Below are positions 42,668-53,900 of a stretch of 64,000 bases of DNA, piece after piece. The stretch comes from Pleodorina starrii (taxonomy: Eukaryota; Chlorophyta; Chlorophyceae; Chlamydomonadales; Volvocaceae). Position 1 is the stretch's first letter. Each line of letters opens with the position of its first letter. The stretch is taken from positions 4,774,001 to 4,838,000 of the forward strand of contig BRXU01000001.1 in NCBI GenBank assembly GCA_030267565.1, written 5' to 3'. Made by a program: the position numbers and the translations under genes. Under the pieces are notes generated by a model, which saw nothing but the letters and a program-made list of their open reading frames with translations, was not told where the DNA came from and searched no databases.

Positions 42668-44789
42668 TCACCACCTGCTGAGGTCGCGGCCAAACAGCAG
42701 GGTGACCGTCCAGTCGAAAGCCACCGCCAGGCGCTTGGGGATACTGCCCAGCCGCGTCAGGTAGGCGGAGCGCCAGGCCACCCAGGACAGGAAGCCCGCC
42801 AGACTCAGCTGCCGCCGCTGCGCATCCCCCAGCTCCAGAACCGCCGAGTGCCCCCCTACGGTCGCCATGGAGCCCAGGTGCCGGTAGCGGAACTCCTGAG
42901 CGAGCGCCGCCGCGGAGCTGGTTTCGCCGTACACGGGGCCCTTGGCGGCATCGTTGAGCACGCGGGCTAGGTAGCGGCCCTGCTGTTCCGCCACCTGAGG
43001 AGGGGGAGGGGGAGGGGGGTTTGGGGTTTCGGAGCGGAGAGGGCTAGGTCGCGTTCGTGCATCCCTCAGCCTCCCCTCCTCTTCCCTCCCCTCGCCTTCC
43101 CTCGCCTCGCCTCCCCTCGCCTCCCCTCTTGAAGCAACGCGATAACCCCCACCCCACCCCACCCCCAGCTCCCACCCCAGCCCCCACCCCCAGCTCCCAC
43201 CCCAGCTCCCACCCCACCCCCCAGCCCCTACCTGTGCCAGTGCGGGCAGCGGGGCATCTGGATTTGCGCAGCAGTCCCCCAGCGCGTACACGTGGGGCAC
43301 GGGGCCTAGTCGGGAGGTGGGCGGCGTGTCGCTCTCGTCAGCCAGGATACTGGGCACGGAGGGGCCGGCGTCGGGACTGGGGCTGGGGCTGGGGCTGCCG
43401 TTGCTGGCGCCCTTGCCCTGCAGAGGGGGGAGGCGGGATTGAGAATTTGAGGTTGAGAGACACGTAGCCGGATGCATTCCGGACTGGCGGTGTGGGGCAT
43501 TAACCACGTACAGGGCGCAGAGCCGCCCGTACTGTCCGTACCGTCCGTACGGGCTGTACCTGGGAGGTGGCTGCCTGCCCTGACGGCTGCTCCTGCTGCT
43601 GCGACGGAGGTGGTGGTGGAGGTGCCAGCACCCGCATGAACTTATCCACGGCGATGCGGCCCACGGCTGCAAATCATGGGTTGGAGTTTGGGGGTTGGGG
43701 GTCGGGTTGGGGTTTCGGGTTTCGGGTTTTTAGGGTGGCGATGGTGGATTAGAAAGTGGCGTCAGTTGTGCGTGGTTGCGTGTGCGTGAGGTGTCATGAT
43801 AGTGGTGCGGAGCCCGGAGGGGGTGGTTTCGTCCCCCCCCCGCCCCCTCCTCCTCTTCCCTCTCTTCCCTGACTTCACGTCTCCCCCGTCACATCCTTCC
43901 CCGGTTGGCTGCGGCTTGCGGTGCCGCACCCTCGCCAGCCCCTCCCCACCCACATCCGGCTGGCGGCTGATCAGTCGCCCCCCGCCCGGGGGTGGGTGGG
44001 GACCCCCCGGTGACCCCCGGGTGGCTGACTCACCGGTTTTGGCGAAGGGCAGCGACAGCGTGAAGGGAGTGGGTCCGACGCCCGTGCTCCAAATACACAA
44101 TCCGTACGGCAGGACGGTGCCGTCCTGCGGGGCAGGACCGCAGGGTACCGTGCGGAAAGCGACACGGTACGACATGCGATTTTGCTCAAGCAAACCGCCA
44201 TTTGTTGCTGGTGACGCCCTTCCTGCTCCATCTCATCGCAGTCTGTCTGTCTCTCAGTCTGTCTGTCAGTCAGTCAGCTTGGCCAAAATCAAGGCCGGGC
44301 GAGCCCCTCACCCGCCCAGCCCGGGCCCGCACCTTGAGAACGACCTCGCGTTCCGTGACCTCGTGTACGACACCCTGGACGACCAACAGCGGCGGGAGGA
44401 GGGGTGACGCACGGGGCGCTGAGGAGGTGCCCAGATCGGATCCGACGGCGAGCGGAGCGAACGAGAGCGGCGAGTGAAATGAACGGCGGCTGGCCGCGTG
44501 GCCGGCCGGGCGGCGGGTTCGAGCAGTCGACATCCACCTGGGGGACAGTCACCTGAGCCCCTCCCCTCCCCTCAGCCCTGCCCCTCCCCTGCCCCTCCTC
44601 TTCACCTTCCGAAGCACCACTCCCTGCCGGATGAGCTTCCGAGCCGCGTACTCGCGAAGAGATGCATCGAACGACCCCAACAGCTCCCGAGCCTCCACAA
44701 GCGTCACCCTGAGAGAGGGGGGGGGCGCCGGGGGGGGCGGGAGGAGCGCGAGGCGGCACGTGCGTGTGCCTCTGTGTGTGTATGTGTGC

Positions 44790-44820
<31 letters not shown>

Positions 44821-45493
44821 CTTCACGTCCTGTGTGGAGGGCGGACAGCACCCGGACCCGGACAAGCGCCCACGTAGTGGAGGGTGGTGGGAGGGCGGTT
44901 CAGATGACAGCCCTCAGTCTTCGAGCGGTTTGACAAGCGGCGGCTGCAAACCACGCGCCATGCGTCCCCCCACCCCCCCACCCCCACTCGCCCACCTCAT
45001 GCCTCGTGCTCTCTCCGGGTACAGCTTCCGGAGCTCATTGGCGATGAAGTCCTGCGGGGGGGGGCGGGGCATGTCAGGCTGTCAGCCCCGGGGGAGGAAG
45101 GGGGAGGAAGGGGGAGGAAGGGGGAGGAAGGGGGAGGAAGGGGGAGGAAGGGGGAGGAAGGGGGAGAGGGGTCCAGAGTGAAATGGGGCGAGGGGAAGCG
45201 AGGGGGGAGGAACGAGCGCGGAGGCGGGCTGGGGTTTCCCGCTGGATGGTGGTGGTTACGATCTTCCCCTCTCTCCTCCGGACTCCTGACCTCACCGTCA
45301 GCTCCCCCGCCACCTCCACTCCGGTGGGTCCCCCGCCCACAATGACCACATGCAGCAGCCGCTGCCACTCGTCCAGCGGCCGACCTGCGGCCGACCAGGG
45401 GGGGTGTGGCGGGGGGTGGGGGGGGCGGGGGCGGTGTGTGGCTTGCAGGGGGGCGTGGAGGCAGAACAGGGGTGTCCGACTTACAGAGGCACC

Positions 45494-45550
<57 letters not shown>

Positions 45551-47568
45551 TTCAGAGGAGACTGTGTGGAGAAAGGCCGCCCACCCCCCCTCCCCACGCA
45601 CACACACGCACGCCCACGCCCGCCCGCACCCGGTATCCCCGCCTTGGCCAGGTTCTCAATGAGGCGCTGTCGGATGGACTCCGCTTGCTTCACATCGCGG
45701 AGGAAGTGCGCGTGCTCCAGGACACCGGGGATGCCGAAGGTGCTGCCCTGTGGGTAGGTTTTAGGGTTGTTTTAGGGTTGTAGGGTTTGAACGGCGGATG
45801 GGTCCGAGGGGCCGGTGGGACATGGACTCGGGCTTGTGGACCCTCTGGGGCTGCGCCTGTAGGACCCTGTTTGGCCTCATTCCCGCCGCCGCTTTTTCTG
45901 CTGATGATAACAATGCGTGCCAGTGGACCCCTGAGGAAGAGAGAGAGGGAGAGAGAGACCGGCCAAAGACGTACAGCGAGACAAAGGTAGGCCTCGGCTG
46001 GGTGAGCGTGTGAGCCCCCATCCCACACCCCTCCACAGATGTACGCTTTCACACCCCAGCAGCAGCAGCAGCAGCACCGCAACGCGTGTCAAGCCAAGGA
46101 TGCCGTACCTGGGATCCCGTGCAGATCGCCAGCTTGTCGTACGATACGGCAAACGATACCCCGTCGGCGCTGCGGCAGGTGACGGTGCGGCTGGTTGGGT
46201 CCACCGCCTCAGCCTCTGGGGCGGGGGGACGGGTATGGGTATGGGTATGGGTATGGGGATGTCCACTCACCAACCCGTGGGTCACCTGACCCATCCGCCA
46301 ACCCATCCACCTACCCACCTGCAATATACAGCGCATTGGAGGGGGAGGACAGCGCCGGCTGGATGTCGTGCATGTGTACGGCAACACTGCGGGGCTCCAG
46401 GGTGCCCACCGTCGTGGAGGCAAGCAGTGGGGTGAACACCTGAGCACCCGGGGGGGAGGGGGAGAAAGGGCGGGGGGGAGGGGATGGGAGGGCGGGGGCG
46501 GGGGCACGGAGGTCAGCAGCGTTGGAGTGGGCAGGAGGAGAGGAGGTGCGCTGCTACCGGTAGTTTGGATCCTGACACCCGAGCCAGCCCGCGAAAGCCG
46601 CCGCCAGCGGCACCCATCACCCGATCCACCGACCCACCGACCCACGGGCCCAGGGACCCGCGGGCCCACCGACCCACCATGTGGTTGCGCGGGGTGATCA
46701 TCTGTTGGGGGAGATGAAGGGCGGAGGGCGGAGGCGGAGCCGGGGCAGGCGGTAGTGAAAGCGGAAGCGGTAGGAAGGTGGATGAGAGGGAGGAAACGGG
46801 GGATAACACACCTTTGCACCTTCGCGCGGGATACCCCACGGGGGACAGATCAGCTAGCTACGGTGGCAGCACGTGCGTAGGGCCAAGCTGTTGGGGCACG
46901 TGGACGTAGACGGACGTCTTGGGGGCGCGCTTTTGTACACTCTTTCTTTCTCGGAAAATACCGGTAACGTCAATGTTGGTTCACCATCAATAGCCGAGAC
47001 CCCATCAATGTGACAGGCTCTGGGGCTGCTGAGCAATAAGCCGCTGGGGCCATAGCGCGCCACTGTGCCGTACCGTAATGTCGTACAATTTGGGGTCGAT
47101 GTCGTGCGCCAGACGCGCAGCTGCCCATCCGGAACCAAGTATGACTAGTCGCGGCCTGCATCACGAGTTTGTTCGCGGGAGGGCGGGTTGTGCGAAAACG
47201 GGTGACGCGGGTTATTGCTACGCGGGTTTGATTTTGGGCGCTGTGCTTGCAACAGGCTGAACCCAGTGTGGGGGCCAAAAAGAGGGTGCGGTCGCTCATC
47301 CTGATCAATGGCTCCATTTGTCCGCTTTTGTGGACATGCCCACGACTAAAAAAGGCAGCCGCTTTAGGACGGTGCCGCGCATTCTTGCATTCCCGCTTTT
47401 CACGATGCCTCTTCCGCTGCCGCACCTGCCAGTCCGCAACGGCATTTGATCAGCGGTAGCCGTTGCCGCCTTCTGTGGACTGGCATATTGCCGCAGGAGC
47501 CACGCCGGTGTCGTCGACGGTCCCCGCTGACGGGCGAGCGCCGGAAGCGACGCGAGTATTCTCCTCAT
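42668..47568 (-). CDS. Type II NAD(P)H dehydrogenase (14 exons, 531 aa), NDA type
   Basis: This rotenone-insensitive, non-proton-pumping flavoenzyme passes electrons from NAD(P)H to quinone. Exons, 5' to 3': 47568-47426, 47155-47074, 46701-46678, 46439-46319, 46215-46109, 45747-45630, 45384-45296, 45051-44996, 44708-44606, 44374-44333, 44124-44034, 43666-43560, 43417-43232, 42994-42668; every phase closes. Residues 1-45 (MRRILASLPALARQRGPS and on) are Arg/Ala/Ser-rich without acidic residues, a mitochondrial-type presequence; plastid targeting is possible. FAD motif VILGSGWAAARL (about 52-63), then PRNHMVFTPLLAST. NAD motif VVIVGGGPTGVEVAGEL (about 212-228), with Glu252 ending strand 2 (VTLVEA), which favours NADH. 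Second FAD motif VYALGDCC (about 404-411). C-terminus WRSAYLTRLGS and LLFGRDLSRW is typical. No EF-hand, so not NDB type. A 24-nt exon carries MITPRNHM. Confidence 0.93.
44792..44821. repeat. (TG)n microsatellite in NAD(P)H dehydrogenase intron 8
   Basis: About 15 TG dinucleotides, with related TGTGTG/CCTCTG sequence just before, lie between exons 44996-45051 and 44606-44708. Confidence 0.9.
45091..45168. repeat. GGGGAGGAAG decamer, seven perfect tandem copies
   Basis: Seven perfect 10-bp copies from 45,091 to 45,160, plus a partial one, lie in intron 7 of the dehydrogenase. The coding strand is pyrimidine-rich there. Confidence 0.95.
45494..45549. repeat. (AGGC)n microsatellite, ~14 copies
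   Basis: Uninterrupted AGGC repeats lie in intron 6 of the dehydrogenase gene. A shorter GGGTAT repeat (46,231-46,259) lies in intron 4. Confidence 0.95.
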
Positions 47569-47977
47569 CGCTCCCGCGAGCTTTCGTAATTAAGTCACTG
47601 AGTGTTGCAGACAAAGTGTTCAATTACAACCAAATGCCAACAGCTTGCTTGATGCGCAATCGATGGAAGCAACCCGTCATACGTTCGTTGCAACCGCCCC
47701 GATACACAAACTCAGCCCAGGATGCGTTGGCCTCTTCACGTTTCGTTCCGGGAGAGCTTCAGTGGCTTTTCCCTCAACCAACTCGGCCGCCGTACGGTTT
47801 CGTCGGAACAGTGTGCACTTCGAGGCCTGGGCATCAGGGCCGCTTATACAGGATTAGAGCTATGAGTGAAATTCGAGATACGATCTTCTTTGTACATAGG
47901 CATGAATGACATTATGTTGACCAGAGCTAGACGAGGCTGACACCTGGGCCCCCGACCCGGGGGCAGACCTTACCACA
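47569..47977. promoter_or_regulatory. 409-bp divergent promoter, NAD(P)H dehydrogenase (-) / CFAP43 (+)
   Basis: The two start codons face away from each other across 409 bp, and no other gene fits between them. The segment is lower in GC than the coding DNA on either side. No canonical TATA box was identified. Confidence 0.6.
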
Positions 47978-50900
47978 ATGGCCTTTCAGACTAGACTTGC
48001 TATAGGCTATAATGGCTCCCCGGTCGCCTGGTTGGGCCCCGACGAAGTCGCTTGGACATGCGGAAATGCAGTGGTGCTTCAATCCCTGAGCACAAAGGCA
48101 CAGGTTAGTAGCAGTTCAGTTCACACCAGTGTTTAGAGCCTGCGCTAAAGCCACTTCTCGGGGCCATCTTCTCTGCAGCGCGTGCTGAAGGGCACCGGGT
48201 TCGGCATCAGCTGCTTTACCGTCAGCAAGCGCCACAACCTACTTGCTGTGGCGGAAAAGGTACGCGTGCTAAGGAAATCGGCCAGGATATGCGGGTTGGC
48301 GCCACGCACTGCGCGGCCCCTGTGTCGAGCCCATCGCCCCCAGCAGCGCAACCTGGAGGACGCCCAGCGCTCTCGTGAAAGCCGCTTCCTTGCCTCGCCT
48401 GTGTAGGGCCTGAAGCCAAATGTGTCTATATACTCGACCAAGTCCCTCCAGCTGCTGGCCAAGCTGTCGCCCGGCGAGCTGACCAAAGAGGAGGAGCAGG
48501 CTCTGCCGGGCGGCTCCGCGGACAAGCAGCTGCACACCAACGTGGTCACCCTGGGCGTCACCGCAATGGTCTTCTCGGGGGATGGCGAGCGGCTGGCGGT
48601 GTGCGGGGACGAGCCAGACTGCTGCGTCGTCGTGTACAGCTGGCGCAAGGTACGGCACGGCGGGCGCCGCGTGTCCACACAGCACACACCCGCCCCTCCT
48701 GCCCGCCTGGTTCACAACTCAAGTGCACGCGCCTCCTGCGCCATCACCCCATCCAAAACGCACACACACACACACGTGCGCGTCTTCCCGTGCACCCTCC
48801 CGCCCATCCCAACGCACCGCCCCCCCTCTTCCCCAACACCACGTTCCCGCCCCCTTGCTCCTTTACCCCCTTTCCTCCTTACCCACCGCAGGCCGAGACG
48901 CTAGGCCGCTCCCACCTGCCCGCCTCTCAGCCCGCCAGCCAGGTTAGCTTTCACCCCTTGGACCCCACCATCCTGGCCACCAGCCACGGCGGCACCGCCT
49001 CCGTCTGGTATCTGGAGGCCATGTGGGACCGCACCCTGTTCCGCTACCAGTCCCTGGCGCCCGGCGCGCTACCGCCGGGACACGAGGTAACCGCACACGC
49101 CTGGAGCCCCCACGGCCTGTACGTCGGAACCAGCGGCGGCGCACTGGCGCTGCTGGACATTGCCACCATGGCGCCGGCGGCGGTGGGCGTGGCGGCGACG
49201 GCGGCGGAGCCGCCGTCGCCGGGCGGCGGCGGCGCCGGCGGCTCCGCCGCCGGCGCCGCTCCGCCGGGTCAGCCCGTGCTGGTCCTTGACGCCAGCGGTC
49301 CCGGCGCGGGCGTGTCAGCTCTGGCGCTGAATCGGGACCACGTGGCGGTGTGTGGTACGGACGGCAGCGTGCACGTGTTCAGCCATACGCCGGTGGCGGT
49401 GGGCCAGGGTCCGCCGGCGTTCAGCCACGAGGTCTGGCTGGCGCGCGGCGGCGCCTCGGGAGTGCCGGTCTCCAGCGCCGAGTGCGGCGGCGCAGACCAC
49501 GCGATGTTGGTGCTGGGCTGCCCGGACGGCACCATCTACCGCGCGGCCATGGGGCCGCACACCGGCGCCGGCGTGACGGCGCGCGCCGGCTACACCACCG
49601 CGACCCAGATCGCGGACTATCCCGTGGGTCGGCTGGCGGGCATCGTGCCGCATCCCGGCGGCGGCGCCTTCCTGACGGCCGGCGCCGACGGCAGCGTGCG
49701 GCTGTGGGCGGTGGAGGATGGGCAGCTGCTGGCGCGTAAGGCCCTCAGCTCGGCGCAGTGCGCCCTGGCGGCGGCGGCGCCGGGCGCCGGTCTGGCGGCG
49801 GTGGGCAGCGAGACGGGCGTGGTGCGAGTGCTGGTGCTGCCGCAGGTGCCGGCGCCAGGGGGCGGCGAAGCCGCCACCACCGCCGCCGCCGGCGCGGCGG
49901 CTCCGCCGGCGCTTCAGCTCCGCGTCATGTACCGCCGCCGCCTGCACACTGGCCCCATCGACGCGCTGGCTTTCAGCCCCAACAACGACCTGCTGCTCAG
50001 CGCCGGCCGCGACGGGACCGTGTGGCTGCTGGCGCTGGACGCGCGCACGGCCTCCTGCCGCGCGCTGGGGTTCGTGCCGCTGCCGCCGGGGGAGCGGGTG
50101 CTGGGCGTGACGTGGCCGCGTGCCGGGTCCGATGTGCTGGAGGGCGAGTCGGCGCTGCTGAGCCTGGCCGGCGGCGGCATGATGTCGCTGACGGCGTCGG
50201 CGGAGCTCACTTCCGGCAACTGGCGGAACCCGCATGCGGATATGATGCTGACGAGGCCGCCCGCGGCGGCGGCGGCGGCGCTGCACCCTCGGTCTCTGGG
50301 CTCCGACAGCGGCGACGGCGGCCCCGGCGGCATGTCGGAGCCGGTAGTCGTACGGCTGCTGCGGCTGGAGGTGCCGCTGCTGGCGGTGGCGACGGCGCCG
50401 CATGATCGTACTGGGGAGGTGTACGGCCTGGGCGCGGACAAGCAGCTGCATAAGTTGGCGCTGCCGGCGGAGGCGGCGGCGTGGGCGGGTCTGCGCGCGC
50501 GGCCGTTCCGCAGCGCAGTTCACGTGGCGGCGCACACGCGGCCCGGCGGCGGCGTGGCGATGGCGCCCGGCGGTCACGTGCTCGTTACCGGCGCCGCCGA
50601 CGGCCTCGTCTCGATGCGCAACCTGAACCTGGTGCCGCTGGGGGACAGCGGCGGCGGCGCCGCCGACGGCGCGGCGCTGCACGACGTCACCGCCGGCGGC
50701 GTCGTCTCCGTCAGCTTCGACGCCACCGGCAGGTTCTTCGCCTCCGCCGGCGCTGACGGCGCGATCATGATGTTCGAGGTGACGGCCGCCGCCGGCGCGC
50801 CGCATCTGCTGGTGACGCCGCCGTGGGCGGCGGTGCCGTACGCCGGCGGCGTGACGGCGTCGTCGCGTGTGGACGCGGACGCGATCGACGACGCGAGTGA

Positions 50901-53900
50901 GCTGACGGAGGTGGAGCTGTTGCAGCGTCAGGGGGCGCTGGAGGCGAGTGGTGGCAATGGCGAGTCGCGGCGGGCGGCGGTGGCGGCGCGGCTTGGGGAG
51001 CTGCGGGGCCGTATTGCGGAATTGCTTGAGACCAATCAGGCGGCGCCGGAGCTGGAGAGGCTGGATCGGTGAGTCTTGCGGGACACCGGGATGAATGGGA
51101 TGAATGAGGATGGGAATGAGGATGGGAATGAGGATGGGGAATGAGGGAATGAAGGCGAGCGGGGGAGGGGGTGGGGGTGCGGACACACTGGCTGGGAACC
51201 GGAAGGAGAAGACGGAACTGCAGCAGCGGTGGGACGACGGCGACGTTGGCGAACGGACCCAGCGGTACCAAACAGCGCCAAACAGACCAAGCTGCCCGAC
51301 CCCACTAACATCGGAAGTGCTGCGACCGAGTCGCCCGGAGCGGACCAACCCAGACGGAACGAATGCGCGCGACAGCACGGCAACGCCCCGACCTGATGAC
51401 TGGATCGGGTCTGGAACCCCTTCCTGAGCCGTGCCGCCTCAGCCCCCACCTCCACCTCCAACCTCCGTCTCCTGCTCCGCCTCCGCCTTTGCCACAACCC
51501 GTCTTTCACCCCCATCTTCCCCATTTTCCCATTCTCCATTCCTTGCCGCACTGCCGCCGTGCTCATGCAAACCCTGCTCGCAGCTCCGACATGATTATCG
51601 ACCTGGGTCTGGTGGAGCGGTTGAAGCGGGACACGGAGACCCGGGTGGCGGGGGTGGCGGCAGCGGTGCGGCGGGACAACCTGCGCACCGAGCTGCTGGC
51701 GGAGAGGCTGCGGCGGATGGTGTGGGACAACCTGGCGGTCAAGGGCTCGGTGGTCAGCGGACTGCGCAGCCCCCAGCTCGTCAACAACTTCCCGCTGACG
51801 CAGCCGGGGACGCACGAGCGGGTGCTCAGACAGGTGGGGAGAGGGGGGGTGGGTATGGGTTGGTGCGCGTGAGGCCGGGTGGGTGGGTGGGTGGGCGAGT
51901 GGGTGGGTATACGTGGGTGCGCGTGAGGCCGGGTGGGTGGGTGAGTGGGCGAGTGGGTGGGTATACGTGGGTGCGCGTGAGGCCGGGTGGGTGGGTGGGT
52001 GGGTGGGTGGGCGAGTGGGTAGAAAATGATACCGCAGCGGAGACGAGGACGGCGTTAGCGAACGGACCCTGAACCCAGTTATACTTACCGAACATACCGA
52101 GCTCAGGGGTGGGTGGGTGGGTGGGTGGGTGGCGGTCAGGGGTGGGTGGGTGTTTGGGTGTGAAGGTGCGTGTGTGTGTGTGCGGGGGCTGCTGGGTGGG
52201 CGCCCGCGTGCGTGCGTGGATGTGCGTCTGTTCGGCATTGCGGGCCACGGTGGAGTTGGCATGGGGAGGGGAGGGGAGAGACACACACATACAGAGAGAC
52301 GTGTTCCAGCGTGTGAGGGAGGGGAATGAGGCCCGCTGCGCTCACGGCAAGATTACCGTACCGTTGACAACTGTCAACGGTCAACTGTAATACTGCCGCC
52401 CAGGTGACAATGCTCCGGCGAGTGGAGCTGTTGGAGCATCAGGCGCTGGGGGTGGTGCCGTACAACTTCATGTTCAGGTACGTGCGCTCCGAAACTGGGC
52501 GGGCAGTGACCCGCGGGTCGGTACCCGGGACTGACTGACTGACTTGGAGAGCGGGCTGGCGGGCGTGGGGGCGGTCTGCATTCGCACCGTGCGTGTATGC
52601 GCACGCCAACCCAAAGAGGGGCATTGTTCCTCCACCCTTCTTGCCCCTCCCTACAATCCACACGCGGCCGAAAGCGCCCCTCTTCTCCCAAGCAGCAGCA
52701 GTAGCTGCGTAATACGTGCAGCACCGGCACCCGTTGCACCTTCGAACCCTCTCGCCCACCCGGGTCCGTTCGCTAACGCCGTCTCCTTCTCCGCTGCGAA
52801 ATTCTCTTTATACCCACTCACTCGCCCTCTCGCTCGCTCGCTGACTCAGGGGCGCCGGGTTGGAGAGCACGGTCGACCCGGACGACGGCTACGAGAACAG
52901 CTTGTCCAATCCCGACGCCGCCGCCCTCGCCGCCGCCGCCGCCGTGGCCGCCGCCGCCGCCGCCGCGGCCGCCTCTGCCGGCAGCGGGGTAGTGGACCCC
53001 GACAGCCTCATGTACAGCGACTTTGACCTGCACTGCAACACGCGAAAGGCGCTGCAGATGCACCTCATTAAACAAAAGGTGCGATGCGTGTGTATGTGTA
53101 TGTGTGTGTGTGTGTCTGTGTGGGATGGCTGGGCTGGCTGGTCGCGACGACCTGCCTGCCTGCCTGGCGGGTGGGTGGGTGGGCCAGAAAAACGACCACC
53201 TGCCCACCTGCCCGCCTGCCTGGTGGGCCCCACGTGCCCGCGATCCGCCCTGGGGCACTGTAAGCTCAGGAGTCGGGTCGCGACTGGCCCCCACCTTCCC
53301 TTCCCTGCCCCACCTCGCCATCACCTCATCGTACGCACCCGCCCTCCCTGCCCTCCCTGCCATCCGTGCTGCCCCTTCCACCCTTCCTCCCCCTCCACAG
53401 ATCCGCGACCTGAAGGCGGCCTTCAACGCCGACTTCAACCGCCTCGCCGCTCAGAAGCGCGCGGACTGCGACCGCATCGCCGACCTGAACGCGCGGATGG
53501 ACGAGACCCTAAAGGACTTGCGCAAAATGGGCGCAGGTGGGTTGCGGCGTCTCGAGGGGTAGCGGTGGGTTGCGGGGTCTCGAGGGGTAGCGGTGGTGGC
53601 GAGCCGGGGAGGCGGGCGGAGTTGCACCAACAGGGGGGAGCTGCAGGAGGCGGAGGAGGAGGAGGAGGCGGAGGAAGAGGAAGGGCCGCGCCGGGGGTCC
53701 TTCGTCCTCGTGAGGGGGGGGGGTCCCAATGGCCTCATCATCTTCATCTGTGAGGGGGCGACGTCGCTCGTTGTAGGGGCGCCGGGGTGGGGCGGCGTCA
53801 CATGCCATATCCCGTACCCCGTTACCCCATGCCATGACCTTCTGGGCACCGCCTGCGGCTGAGGACGAGGCACCGGGCTGACGGGGCTGTCCGGCTGCCT

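Noticed and set aside
46231..46259. Interstitial telomere repeat (GGGTAT)
   Set aside because: Only about four copies of GGGTAT, in an intron, and not the algal TTTTAGGG or plant TTTAGGG repeat.
49315..51378. 687-codon minus-strand frame opposite CFAP43
   Set aside because: Arg/His-rich shadow of a GC-rich coding exon. The plus strand has WD motifs and phase-correct splice sites.
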